Origin: an uncultured Woeseiaceae bacterium
GTDB taxonomy: Bacteria > Pseudomonadota > Gammaproteobacteria > Steroidobacterales > Woeseiaceae
Direction: 5' to 3'
Length of the DNA: 64,000 nucleotides
NCBI GenBank assembly: GCA_947258565.1
Contig: CAMYJB010000013.1
Coordinates: 5,815-69,814, forward strand
The position numbers and the translations under genes are program-made. How positions within the stretch are numbered: the first letter of the stretch is position 1; the number at the start of each line of letters is the position of its first letter. Of the stretch, positions 15,722-24,441 are shown one piece after another. The notes under the pieces were generated by a model, which worked only from the letters and a program-made list of their open reading frames with translations, had not been told where the DNA came from and did not search any database.

Positions 15722-16759
15722 ATGAGAGCCCAGACACAGAAACAGCCGTCCTGCCCCGCCGCCGGCGCAACCGTCACCGAGCTGCATTCCGACCGGCGTA
15801 TGCCGGGCACCGGCAGCCGCCGTGTCTATGACAGCATCATCGACCTGGCGCCAAACCCCGATAATCCGACGCCGATGGTCCGACTGAGTTCGCGCGTGAA
15901 CCCGCACCCGGACTACGAGGTGTTGCTCAAGCTCGAGGGCATGAATCCCTTCGGGTCGATAAAGGATCGCACCGCGCTGTTCATGCTGAACGGGCTGGAG
16001 CTGGGTCCGGACCAGGCGCTCGTCGAACCGTCGGCAGGCAATACCGGCATCGCGCTGGCCGCGATGGCGAATGCGCGCGGCCTGCAGATCGAAATCGCCG
16101 TCCCGGAAGGCACGCCCGAGGAAAAAAAGGCGTTGTTGCGGTTCCTGGGCGCTGAACTCATCGAGGTCGAGGACGAGCTGTGCCCGCTGTTTCCGACCGA
16201 AGGGGCCCGCGGCGTCGTCAAGAGCATGGTCGAGAGCGAGGCTTACGGCGGACGCTACGTGAGCCCGAACCAGTACGAGAACGAGCTCAACGCCGAGGCG
16301 CACTACCGCACGACCGGCCCGGAAATCTGGCAGCAGACCGAGGGCAGGATCGACTGCTTCTACGCGAGCATCGGCACGGGCGGCACGATCAGCGGCGTCG
16401 GCCGGTTCCTCAAAGAACAGAAACCTGACATTCGCATCATCGGCGTGGAACCCGCGAGCCGGCAGCACTCGCTCTCGGGCATCAAGCGCATCACCGGGCT
16501 GCCCGACGAACACTACCCGAAAATCCTCGACCCCAACCTGCTCGACGATCTCGTCTCCGTGACCGACGAGGAAGCGTTCGGCGCAGCCATCGAGGTGGCG
16601 CGCCGCGACGGCATCATGGTGGGACCGACGACCGGCGCCGTCCTGCACGCGGCTTTACACGGCGACACGCCCAGGAGCGGCCGGGCGGTGCTCATCTCGG
16701 CCGACAATGCGGCGAAGTACGTCAGCGCCTATGCAAACTTCCTGGCAGGTCAGGACTGA
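15722..16759 (+). CDS. PLP-dependent cysteine synthase (CysM-like)
   Basis: A 345-aa fold-type II PLP enzyme. The Schiff-base lysine is K81 in NPFGSIKDR, the substrate loop is PSAGNTGIA and the phosphate loop is GTGGTISG. The NPFGSIKDR wording is closer to CysM and cystathionine beta-synthase-like proteins than to CysK. An N-terminal extension of about 40 residues is not typical. It would make cysteine or S-sulfocysteine from O-acetyl- or O-phosphoserine. A thiosulfate-using CysM would fit the sulfur locus, but that is inference. Its end overlaps the convergent hydrolase gene by 10 bases. Confidence 0.85.
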   Translation: MRAQTQKQPSCPAAGATVTELHSDRRMPGTGSRRVYDSIIDLAPNPDNPTPMVRLSSRVNPHPDYEVLLKLEGMNPFGSIKDRTALFMLNGLELGPDQALVEPSAGNTGIALAAMANARGLQIEIAVPEGTPEEKKALLRFLGAELIEVEDELCPLFPTEGARGVVKSMVESEAYGGRYVSPNQYENELNAEAHYRTTGPEIWQQTEGRIDCFYASIGTGGTISGVGRFLKEQKPDIRIIGVEPASRQHSLSGIKRITGLPDEHYPKILDPNLLDDLVSVTDEEAFGAAIEVARRDGIMVGPTTGAVLHAALHGDTPRSGRAVLISADNAAKYVSAYANFLAGQD

Positions 16760-17688
16760 TCGGCGACGAGCACGCAGGCCAGGTCGCTCGCGACCACCAC
16801 CCTGCCGCCAAAGCCTGTGCGAACGATATCGACGTTAGTATCCAGGTCGCTCAGGCTCCTGGCCATGAAATGGCTCAGGACGAGGGTCCCCGCACCCGCT
16901 GCCTTCGCAACCCTGGCGACGTCGCTCGGCCGCGCATGCAGCTTGATCGCCGCACCCGATGCTCCTTCCGGAATCGGGAGGTGCATGACCAGCACGGTCG
17001 CGTCCCTGGCGAAGTCGATGAACGCGTCGGAGCTGCCGTTCTGATCGCTCGCAAACACGATGGACACGTCGTTGGTGGTCACGCGGTAACCGAGCGCAGG
17101 CACGATGGCGTGCGGGACGGGTAGCGCGTCGATCGTGATGTCGCCATCGAGTACCCGAACGGGTTTCTCCGCGTCGCGCGCGACCTCGTTCTGCTGGAGC
17201 TTGACGAGACGGCCGCTGCCGTCGAGATAGCCCGACAGGTAACCGTACGCGCCCGACCCGGCGGCAAGCATGCTGTCGAGCCAGGCGCCGAGCCCCGGGA
17301 AAGGCCCTCCCGGCCCCGGGCCGGCCACCGGCAGCGGCTCTTCGCGCCCCGAGAAATTACCGGACTTCAGAAGCGCTGGAAAATCGGCCGAGTGGTCGGT
17401 ATGGAAGTGGCTCAGACCCACGAAATCCAAGTCTACAAAACTGGCGCCGGCTTCGCCGAACCGCAGAAACGTGCCGCCCCCGGCATCGACCAGCACTCGC
17501 GACCGCCCGTCGATCCAGACGATGTAACCGGTGGATGCCCGACCGTCGTCCGCGATCGGACCGCCCGAGCCCAGCACCTGCAGGGCAACGCCTGTGGCGG
17601 GCGGGCATTGCCGCGCCGGCTCCGCATGGGCTGTCGATGCAATCGAAAGGGCAGCCACGAGCAACGGCAGGCTTGTTTTCCAGGTCAT
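16750..17688 (-). CDS. Secreted MBL-fold metallohydrolase
   Basis: A 312-aa protein with a Sec signal peptide (about 1-22, ending AHAEP). The metallo-beta-lactamase metal motif is HFHTDHSAD at about 105-113, with further ligands in HAIVPALGY, ASDQNG and the late LSHFMAR. It resembles the RNase Z/arylsulfatase-like MBL subgroup. ATG 17688 is chosen because the longer in-frame reading runs antisense through the hydrogenase protease gene. It faces away from the hydrogenase operon and shares the palindrome at 17750 with it. The substrate is unknown; a sulfur ester or thioester is possible. Confidence 0.8.
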   Translation of the reverse strand: MTWKTSLPLLVAALSIASTAHAEPARQCPPATGVALQVLGSGGPIADDGRASTGYIVWIDGRSRVLVDAGGGTFLRFGEAGASFVDLDFVGLSHFHTDHSADFPALLKSGNFSGREEPLPVAGPGPGGPFPGLGAWLDSMLAAGSGAYGYLSGYLDGSGRLVKLQQNEVARDAEKPVRVLDGDITIDALPVPHAIVPALGYRVTTNDVSIVFASDQNGSSDAFIDFARDATVLVMHLPIPEGASGAAIKLHARPSDVARVAKAAGAGTLVLSHFMARSLSDLDTNVDIVRTGFGGRVVVASDLACVLVADQS

Positions 17689-17749
17689 GGCTTCGGTCTC
17701 CCCCCGCCGTGTGCGTAAAAACCAGTATAGGCGCACCGTAGCACACTCA

Positions 17750-17763
17750 TTAGCATTTGCTAA
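17750..17763. promoter_or_regulatory. Palindromic operator between MBL hydrolase and hydrogenase operon
   Basis: TTAG-CATTTG-CTAA, flanked by A and T, is a full palindrome in the 101-base divergent gap. With flanks it agrees with the dsrE-shdr site at 7491 at 12 of 16 positions, including the complete TTAG and CTAA arms. It lies 26 bases before the hydrogenase protease start and near a TATACT box for the opposite gene, so it could control both. Confidence 0.6.
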
Positions 17764-17789
17764 TAGACTTTTCTTCGGGGTGCTTCCGC

Positions 17790-18278
17790 ATGGATTCGAT
17801 CGCGGTCGTCGGGATCGGTAACAATCTTCTGCAGGACGACGGCGCGGGCATCCATGCCCTGCGCCACTACGAAGCGCATCATGCGGACCCCGATGTTTGT
17901 TGCCTCGACGCGGGAACGGTCGGGCTCGCACTGATGGACCGTCTCTCGAACCTGCACGGCCTGGTCGCCGTCGATGCGATGCGGCTCGGCAAGCCGGCTG
18001 GCAGCGTAACGGTACTCGAGGGCGAGGAAATGGATCGGCACCTGCGCAATCATCACGGCAGCGTCCATGAACTCGGCCTGTCAGACATACTCGACGCGCT
18101 GCGCCTGTGTGGCGATCTGCCGCCGAATCGTGCGCTCGTCGGCATCGAGCCGGAACAGATGGACTGGGGTACCGAACCCACGCAAAGCGTCGCTGCCGCA
18201 ATACCTTCCGCCACCGCGAGGATCCGCGACCTCGTGCTCGATTGGCGCAGCCGCACGACGCAGGAAGCTGCCGTATGA
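17790..18278 (+). CDS. [NiFe] hydrogenase maturation endopeptidase (HupD/HyaD-like)
   Basis: A 162-aa nickel-dependent protease. The motifs are VVGIGNNLLQDDGAGIHA (nickel-binding Asp at about 16) and LDAGTVGLALMD, typical of HupD/HybD/HycI. It would cut the 15-residue tail from the large subunit encoded at 21762 once the Ni-Fe centre is in place. ATG 17790 follows a GGGG ribosome site; the 11 upstream in-frame residues are unlikely. It leads the operon and overlaps the next gene by four bases. Confidence 0.92.
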   Translation: MDSIAVVGIGNNLLQDDGAGIHALRHYEAHHADPDVCCLDAGTVGLALMDRLSNLHGLVAVDAMRLGKPAGSVTVLEGEEMDRHLRNHHGSVHELGLSDILDALRLCGDLPPNRALVGIEPEQMDWGTEPTQSVAAAIPSATARIRDLVLDWRSRTTQEAAV

Positions 18279-18703
18279 ACTCGCAAAAACCGGTTCGTTC
18301 CGCCATTCCCTACAGCCGCGGTAATGTAAAACCGCTCCTGAACGAAATCATTCATGCGCTCGATCGCCTGCTCGACGACGACGAGCCTACGGCCATCGAC
18401 CTCGCAAGCCTGCCGTTTGCGCCCGGCGAACTCGAAGAACTCGAACGTGCCCTGGGCCACGGCGAACTCAAGGCCGAACTCGACGCTCTCGGCAAGAGCG
18501 TCATTCGCGAGACCGCCTATCCCGGCGTCTGGTGGCTGGAACATCGCAACACGGCGGGTGAAATCGTCGGCCGCTACATCGAAATTACCCGCACCCCGGA
18601 GATCCTGATGTCCCAGGACGCCGATATCGGTGCCGGCCGTGCGAGGTTGCGCGACAGCTTTGACAACTCCGGGCCCGAATTCAACAAGGAGGCAGGCAAG
18701 TGA
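18275..18703 (+). CDS. Hydrogenase expression protein, HupH/HyaF C-terminal domain type
   Basis: A 142-aa protein matching the C-terminal HupH domain (LDRLLDDDEPTAIDLASLPF, then TAYPGVWWLEHRN). Full-length HupH/HyaF proteins are about twice as long, so this is a single-domain version. Such proteins help assemble the small-subunit clusters, particularly in the presence of oxygen. It overlaps the protease gene and the small-subunit gene by four bases each, showing tight coupling. Confidence 0.82.
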   Translation: MNSQKPVRSAIPYSRGNVKPLLNEIIHALDRLLDDDEPTAIDLASLPFAPGELEELERALGHGELKAELDALGKSVIRETAYPGVWWLEHRNTAGEIVGRYIEITRTPEILMSQDADIGAGRARLRDSFDNSGPEFNKEAGK

Positions 18704-19755
18704 AAACCATACCGACCCTGGGTGACATCCTTCAGGCACAGGGCGTTTCGCGGCGCGGCTTCATGAAGTACTGCGCGGCAACCGCGTCGCTCCTGGCGCT
18801 GCCCCCCGCGATGGTGCCCCGTATTGCAAACGCACTCGAACAGGCGCGAAGACCCTCGGTCATCTGGCTGTCCTTCCAGGAGTGCACGGGCTGTACCGAA
18901 TCGCTGACGCGCTCGTCCTCGCCCACACTCGAGGGCCTGATATTCGACAGCATCTCGCTCGACTACCACCACACGCTGCAGGCCGCCTCCGGCGATGCGG
19001 CCGAAGCGGCACGGCACGCGGCCATGGAAGAAAACATGGGCCAGTATCTCGTGCTCGTGGACGGCTCGATCCCGATGGGCAACCCGGGTTTCTCCACGAT
19101 CGCCGGCATCAGCAACTACGACATGCTCATGGAAACCGTCGAGGGCGCGGCTGCGGTCGTCGCCATCGGCAGCTGCGCGGCGTTTGGCGGCATCCCCGGC
19201 GCCAACCCGAATCCCACCGGCGCGGTTTCCGTGCAGGATCTCGTCAAAGACAAGCCTGTCGTGAATGTGCCCGGATGCCCGCCGATCCCGATGGTAATCA
19301 CCGCCGTGCTGGCCCAGTTCCTCACCTTCGGGCAGCTGCCCGAACTGGATATCCACGGGCGCCCGATGGCTTTCTTCGGCCAGACCATCCACGACCGCTG
19401 CTACCGGCGGCCGTTTTACGAACAGGGGAAATTCGCGGAGACCTTCGACGACGAAGGCGCTCGCAAAGGCTGGTGCCTGTTCAAGCTGGGCTGCAAGGGG
19501 CCGATTACCTATAACGCCTGCGCCACCGTGAAGTGGAATGCCGGCACGAGCTTCCCGATTGAATCGGGACACCCCTGCCTGGGCTGCTCCGAACCGGGAT
19601 TCTGGGACAAGGGCGGATTCTATGCGCCGCTGTCGACCGGCAAGTTCGACAGTGGCGAGAAACTGGCCGGTGCGGCTGTTGCGGGCGTGGCACTCGGTGC
19701 CGCTGCTGCCGTGGCCGGACGTCGCCGCCAGGCCAAGTACACGAAGGAGGCATGA
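18700..19755 (+). CDS. hynS: [NiFe] hydrogenase small subunit, Isp-type (group 1e-like)
   Basis: A 351-aa small subunit with a Tat motif SRRGFMK (R18-R19). It carries the proximal cluster pair QECTGCTES (about 60-68), VNVPGCPP, the medial/distal ligands HDRCYRR, CLFKLGCKGP and CATVKWN, and CLGCSEPGFWD. A C-terminal Ala/Gly-rich hydrophobic segment (LAGAAVAGVALGAAAAVAG) would anchor it in the membrane. No extra supernumerary cysteines next to CTGCTE are seen, so it looks like a standard rather than an oxygen-tolerant 1d type. It passes electrons from H2 to the Isp1/Isp2 module encoded next. Confidence 0.94.
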   Translation: MKTIPTLGDILQAQGVSRRGFMKYCAATASLLALPPAMVPRIANALEQARRPSVIWLSFQECTGCTESLTRSSSPTLEGLIFDSISLDYHHTLQAASGDAAEAARHAAMEENMGQYLVLVDGSIPMGNPGFSTIAGISNYDMLMETVEGAAAVVAIGSCAAFGGIPGANPNPTGAVSVQDLVKDKPVVNVPGCPPIPMVITAVLAQFLTFGQLPELDIHGRPMAFFGQTIHDRCYRRPFYEQGKFAETFDDEGARKGWCLFKLGCKGPITYNACATVKWNAGTSFPIESGHPCLGCSEPGFWDKGGFYAPLSTGKFDSGEKLAGAAVAGVALGAAAAVAGRRRQAKYTKEA

Positions 19756-19756
19756 G

Positions 19757-20410
19757 ATGGACCTTCTCGATTTTGCAAGAGGGCCTGCGCTGCAGGTCGC
19801 AGCTTACATTCTCGTCGCAGGCGTGCTCTGGCGACTTGTCGGCATCATCATGCTGAAAGAGAAACCGGAGTTTTCCGAGCCGCGCAAGCCGGGAGGATTT
19901 ATGGCGGCTCTGAAGGTGATCTACACGCGCAGCTTTACGGCAGCGCCCTTCAAGCGCGCGACGCTGTACCCGAAGATGCTGGCCTACGTTCTGCACATCG
20001 GGTTCTTCGTCGTCATTTTTCTGTTCGTGCCGCATATCGTGTTCTTCGAGGGCTTCCTGGGCTTCGACTGGCCGGGTCTGCCGAACAACCTCATTTACCT
20101 GTCCGGCGTCGCCGCCGTGGTCGCCGGAATTGCCTTGCTGGTGCGGCGCCTCACGCACCCGGTCCTGAAGTTGATTTCCAACTTTGACGACTACTTCAGC
20201 TGGTTCGTCACGCTGTTGCCGATCGTGACCGGCTTGATGATGCCGGTCCGTATGGGCGTACGTTACGAGACGCTGCTGGCAATTCACATTCTTTCGGTGG
20301 CGGTACTCATGATCTGGCTGCCGTTCGGCAAGCTCGGTCACACGTTCCTCGTCTTCGTAACACGGGGAACCACCGGAATGGTATTTGAGCGCAGGGGGGC
20401 AAAGACATGA
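19757..20410 (+). CDS. isp1: Isp1, membrane cytochrome b-like subunit of the hydrogenase
   Basis: A 217-aa integral membrane protein with about five hydrophobic spans and histidines fit for haem b ligation (LHIGFF, HIVFF, HILSV, GHTFL). It belongs to the NarI/DsrM-like family found as Isp1 between the subunits of group 1e hydrogenases. It should accept electrons from the small subunit and exchange them with quinone and Isp2. It starts just after the hynS stop, with the GGAGG ribosome site inside hynS, and overlaps isp2 by four bases. Confidence 0.9.
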   Translation: MDLLDFARGPALQVAAYILVAGVLWRLVGIIMLKEKPEFSEPRKPGGFMAALKVIYTRSFTAAPFKRATLYPKMLAYVLHIGFFVVIFLFVPHIVFFEGFLGFDWPGLPNNLIYLSGVAAVVAGIALLVRRLTHPVLKLISNFDDYFSWFVTLLPIVTGLMMPVRMGVRYETLLAIHILSVAVLMIWLPFGKLGHTFLVFVTRGTTGMVFERRGAKT

Positions 20411-21765
20411 CCACTGTTGACGGAAGACATCCGCTCGATCGTGAAGCCGAACGGCTGGCCTACAAGCCGCCCGAGGTTCGTCACGACATCCAGGGTGACA
20501 TGGAGACGGAAGAGCGCGTTGAAAAAGCAATGCATCATTTCGTCAAGAACTTCAATTCGCAGACGGCTTCGTACCTGGATGGTTGTCTGCATTGCGGCAT
20601 GTGTGCAGATGCGTGCCATTTCCACGTGCGTACCGACGATCCTAGATATACGCCGATCTGGAAGCTCGAGTTATTCAAGCAGGCCTACAAACGCGAGGCA
20701 GGGCCGTTCGCGCTTTTCTATCGGCTGTTCGGGTTCAAGAAGAAGGTCACCATCGACCAGCTCGAGGAATGGCAGCACCTGCTGTATGACAGCTGCACGG
20801 TCTGCGGACGCTGCTCACTCGTGTGCCCGATGGGTATCGACATCGCCGGGCTCGTTTCCATGGCGCGCCACGGCATGTTCATGGCCGGCCTGATCCCGCA
20901 TGAGCTCCACGAAACCGCCAAACGCGCTGCGGAAACGGGCAGTCCCCTGGGGATTACGCCGGACAAGTTCGAAGACCGGGTCGAGTGGATGGCCGACGAA
21001 CACGACGTCGAGATCCCGATGGACGTCGAGCAGGCCGACGTTCTCGCGGTCATGTCGTCGATCGAAATCCAGAAGTACCCACAGTCGATTGCAGCGACCG
21101 CCAGGATACTGAACGCTGCCGGCGAATCCTGGACATTCAGGACCGACGGTTTCGAGGCAACCAACTTCGGCATGCTGTCGGGCAATCCCGGCTGGCAGAA
21201 AGAAGCGACGATGAAACTGATCAATGCGGCGATAAAGATCGGCGCGAAACTCATCGTCCTGCCCGAATGCGGGCACGCCTACATGGCCCTGCGCTGGATG
21301 GGCGCGAATATGTATGGCAAGCCATTGCCGTTCAAAGTGATGCACATCTCCGAGTACATGGCCGATGCGCTGAACACGGGCAAGATCAAGGTGAAGAAGG
21401 TGGACACGAGCGTCACCTATCACGATCCCTGCCAGGTTTCACGCCGTGGTGGCGCAACCCAGGCGGCTCGCGACGTTATCAGGCACCTTGGCGTCGATTT
21501 CCGTGAGATGGAGTACGGCGGCGATTACAACTGGTGCTGCGGCGGCGGCGGCGGTGTCGTGACGATTAAACGAGCAGACCCGCTCAGGCACCGGGTGTTC
21601 AAACTGAAGATGGACCAGGTCGAAAAGACCGACGCCGACGAGCTCTTGTCGAGTTGCGCCAATTGCCGGCAGAGCTTTGACGACAGCCAGGAGCATTTCA
21701 ACTGGGATTACAAGATGGGTAGCCTCATGGAAATGGTTGCCGAGAACCTGGAGGATGAGGCATGA
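20407..21765 (+). CDS. isp2: Isp2, HdrD/DsrK-like iron-sulfur subunit of the hydrogenase
   Basis: A 452-aa cytoplasmic protein. The N-terminal half has two [4Fe-4S] sets, CLHCGMCADAC (about 59-69) and CTVCGRCSLVC (about 123-133). The C-terminal half has a CCG module: DPCQVSRRGG, NWCCGGGGG and SSCANCRQS. This is the HdrD/DsrK layout, so Isp1-Isp2 resembles DsrMK. It should link periplasmic hydrogen oxidation to a cytoplasmic thiol/disulfide partner or to quinone. It overlaps both neighbours by four bases. It is related in kind to the HdrB/C subunits of the sHdr island. Confidence 0.92.
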   Translation: MTTVDGRHPLDREAERLAYKPPEVRHDIQGDMETEERVEKAMHHFVKNFNSQTASYLDGCLHCGMCADACHFHVRTDDPRYTPIWKLELFKQAYKREAGPFALFYRLFGFKKKVTIDQLEEWQHLLYDSCTVCGRCSLVCPMGIDIAGLVSMARHGMFMAGLIPHELHETAKRAAETGSPLGITPDKFEDRVEWMADEHDVEIPMDVEQADVLAVMSSIEIQKYPQSIAATARILNAAGESWTFRTDGFEATNFGMLSGNPGWQKEATMKLINAAIKIGAKLIVLPECGHAYMALRWMGANMYGKPLPFKVMHISEYMADALNTGKIKVKKVDTSVTYHDPCQVSRRGGATQAARDVIRHLGVDFREMEYGGDYNWCCGGGGGVVTIKRADPLRHRVFKLKMDQVEKTDADELLSSCANCRQSFDDSQEHFNWDYKMGSLMEMVAENLEDEA

Positions 21766-23483
21766 ACGCACGAGTCGTTGTCGATCCGATCACTCGTATC
21801 GAAGGCCACCTGCGAATCGAAGCGCAAATGGACGGCGACCAGATCGCTCAGGCGTATTCGTCCGGCACCATGGTGAGAGGTATCGAGATCATCCTGAGGG
21901 ACCGCGATCCGCGCGATGCGTGGGCATTTGCGCAGCGCATCTGCGGCGTGTGCACGCTCGTGCACGGCATCGCATCGGTGCGCGCCGTGGAGAATGCTAT
22001 TGGCGCCAAAGTGCCGCAGAACGCGGAGCTGATTCGTAACCTGATGATCGGTGCGCAGTACATCCACGACCACGTGATGCACTTCTACCACCTGCACGCG
22101 CTCGACTGGGTGGACGTCGTGTCCGCGCTGTCCGCCGATCCGGCGAAGACCGCGGAGCTGGCGCAGTCGCTGGGCAGCTACCCCCGTTCGTCGGTCGGCT
22201 ATTTCCGGGACGTGCAGAAGAAGGTTGCCGGCTTCGTCGAGTCGGGGCAACTCGGTATTTTCGCCAAGGCATACTGGGGACATCCCGAGTACCGCCTGCC
22301 GCCCGAAGCGAACCTCATGGCGGTTGCGCACTACCTGGACGCCCTGGTCTGGCAGCGCGACGTTGCGAGATTGCATGCCATATTCGGCGGCAAGAATCCG
22401 CATCCGAACTTCCTGGTCGGCGGCGTGCCGTCACCCATCGACCTGAACTCGGATTCGGCCATCAACAGCAAACGGCTGTCGCAGGTCCAGGAGATCATCG
22501 ACAGCATGAAGACCTTCGTAAACCAGGTATACGTGCCGGACACGCTCGCGATCGCCAGCTTCTACAAAGACTGGTTCGCGCGCGGCGAAGGCCTCGGCAA
22601 TTTCCTGTGTGTCGGTGACCTGCCGGCGAGCAGCATGGACGAACCCGATTCGTACCTGTTCCCACGCGGCGTGATCCTGAACCGGGACCTGTCAACGGTC
22701 CATGATCTCGAACTCGGCGATCCGCAGGGAATCCAGGAATTTATTGCGCACTCCTGGTACGACTACTCGAGCGGCAAGGCATCGGGCCTGCACCCCTGGA
22801 GTGGCGAAACCACTCTCAGCTACACGGGGCCGGAGCCGCCTTACGCGCACCTCGACGTCGATCAGTCCTATTCATGGCTGAAGTCGCCGCGCTGGAACGG
22901 CAACTCGATGGAAGTGGGGCCGCTCGCCCGCGTGCTGCTCCTGTACGCCAAGGGTCATGAACAGACGCAGGCGCTGGTCAACTACGCGCTGACCACGCTC
23001 GACGCACCCGTCGAGGCACTGTTCTCGACCCTAGGCCGGACTGCGGCGCGTACGCTCGAGACGGCGATCCTCGCCGATGCGATGCAGGGCTGGCTCGATG
23101 CGCTGATCGCAAATATCAGGGCGGAAGACACGCGCACGTTTGACGAGTCCCTGTGGGAACCGTCTACCTGGCCGAAATCCTGCCAGGGCGTCGGCGTCAT
23201 GGAAGCGCCGCGAGGCGCCCTGTCGCACTGGGTCGTTATCGAGGACAGGAAGATCGCCAACTACCAGGCCATCGTGCCGAGCACATGGAATGCCGGACCG
23301 CGGGATGCCAACGGCCAGCCGGGCGCCTACGAAGCCGCGCTGGAGGACCGGCACACGATGGTGGATCCGGAGCAGCCGCTCGAAATCCTGCGCACGATCC
23401 ACAGTTTCGACCCGTGTATCGCGTGCGCCGTGCACGTGACCGACCCGGACGGTGAGGAACTGGTGCAGGTCAAGGTCAGTTAA
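21762..23483 (+). CDS. hynL: [NiFe] hydrogenase large subunit, Isp-type (group 1e-like)
   Basis: A 573-aa large subunit. The Ni-Fe ligands are in RICGVCTLVH near the N-terminus (about 58-67) and DPCIACAVH at the C-terminus (H558). A 15-residue tail follows that histidine, the expected substrate of the maturation protease at 17790. The N-terminal DPITRIEGHLRIE signature is intact. It has no signal peptide and would be co-exported with HynS through Tat. It is the last gene of the operon and is followed by a terminator at 23524. Confidence 0.95.
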   Translation: MNARVVVDPITRIEGHLRIEAQMDGDQIAQAYSSGTMVRGIEIILRDRDPRDAWAFAQRICGVCTLVHGIASVRAVENAIGAKVPQNAELIRNLMIGAQYIHDHVMHFYHLHALDWVDVVSALSADPAKTAELAQSLGSYPRSSVGYFRDVQKKVAGFVESGQLGIFAKAYWGHPEYRLPPEANLMAVAHYLDALVWQRDVARLHAIFGGKNPHPNFLVGGVPSPIDLNSDSAINSKRLSQVQEIIDSMKTFVNQVYVPDTLAIASFYKDWFARGEGLGNFLCVGDLPASSMDEPDSYLFPRGVILNRDLSTVHDLELGDPQGIQEFIAHSWYDYSSGKASGLHPWSGETTLSYTGPEPPYAHLDVDQSYSWLKSPRWNGNSMEVGPLARVLLLYAKGHEQTQALVNYALTTLDAPVEALFSTLGRTAARTLETAILADAMQGWLDALIANIRAEDTRTFDESLWEPSTWPKSCQGVGVMEAPRGALSHWVVIEDRKIANYQAIVPSTWNAGPRDANGQPGAYEAALEDRHTMVDPEQPLEILRTIHSFDPCIACAVHVTDPDGEELVQVKVS

Positions 23484-23523
23484 GATGCTTGCCGAACAGT
23501 AATCGTCGGCCGACACGGACGGA

Positions 23524-23548
23524 GGGGCCCCTTCGGGGGCCCTTTTTT
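23524..23548 (+). terminator. Intrinsic terminator of the hydrogenase operon
   Basis: GGGCCCC-TTCG-GGGGCCC forms a seven-pair GC stem with a stable TTCG tetraloop, followed by six T. It lies 41 bases after the large-subunit stop and closes the operon. Confidence 0.9.
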
Positions 23549-23640
23549 CTCGCCCGGACTATGTGAACCGCTATCAAAATGTTTGTTTCGCCGTGGCAGA
23601 ATGAGCCTCACCGCTAACAAGACGGCACTCAATCTGGCCT

Positions 23641-24402
23641 ATGCATGCAAGGCAACTGACTAATTTGATTATTGCGGCGACACCGCTGTGCGCATCTGCC
23701 GCGATCGCTGGGCCGCCGATGGTCACCGACGATACGGGCACGGCGGCGCCGGGCGTGCTCGAGATCATCGTGTATGCCGCGGGCGAGTCGCGTGATGCGG
23801 GCGAGAGCGTGCAGGGACCGGCCCTGGATCTCGCCTACGGCTTGAGCGACACGGTCGAAGTCAGCCTCACGATTCCGCGACAAAGGGCAAAGGACGCCGG
23901 GGAAGCATCTGTAACGGGATGGGGCGAAGCAATCGCCGGAGTAAAATGGCGGTTTCACGAGGGCGCGAACACGGCGATCGCGGTAGCACCGTCGCTATCG
24001 ATCCCGCTCTCGAGATCGTCAACGATATTCGGCCTCGTGGAGGACACTACTGTATTCTCGGTACCCCTGCTCGCGTCCATCGCCCTGGGGCGCTGGGAAT
24101 TTACGGGTAACGTCGGCTACAGCATCAGCTCAAGCAGTCTTGACGCAATTAGCGTGGCCACATCGGCCGGCTACTCACTCACGCCGGACTTTCGCCTGCT
24201 GGCCGAAGTATGGGGGGTGGATTTCGTTGACGACGGCGCGAGCGAAGGTTTCCTGAACTGGCGACTCGGCATGGAATGGGGTCTCACCAAGAGGGTTACA
24301 TTGCTGGCGGCCTATGGCGGCGGCGTATGGACGCAGCTCGACGAAGTGGATGAACTCAATGAAGACTATTTCATCGGGTTTCAGTACGCGCTCGGCAACT
24401 GA
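23641..24402 (+). CDS. Predicted outer-membrane beta-barrel protein
   Basis: A 253-aa protein with a signal peptide (about 1-23, ending AIAGPP). Alternating strands rich in Gly, aromatic and Ser residues follow (KWRFHEGANTAIAVAPSLSIPL, WEFTGNVGYSISSS, LGMEWGLTKRVTLLAAYGGGV), and the C-terminus ends near FQYALGN. This is the pattern of transporter-like barrels annotated as 'phenol degradation protein meta' or similar. The cargo is unknown. It is a stand-alone gene after the hydrogenase terminator and converges on the TPR gene with a 39-base gap. Confidence 0.65.
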   Translation: MHARQLTNLIIAATPLCASAAIAGPPMVTDDTGTAAPGVLEIIVYAAGESRDAGESVQGPALDLAYGLSDTVEVSLTIPRQRAKDAGEASVTGWGEAIAGVKWRFHEGANTAIAVAPSLSIPLSRSSTIFGLVEDTTVFSVPLLASIALGRWEFTGNVGYSISSSSLDAISVATSAGYSLTPDFRLLAEVWGVDFVDDGASEGFLNWRLGMEWGLTKRVTLLAAYGGGVWTQLDEVDELNEDYFIGFQYALGN

Positions 24403-24441
24403 TCCGTTTCTCTACTTCGAAGCCAAGCTCGTCGACTGCGT

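Noticed and set aside
17689..18306. N-terminal extension of the MBL hydrolase to 518 residues
   Set aside because: The extension runs antisense through the hydrogenase protease gene. A signal peptide begins cleanly at 17688.
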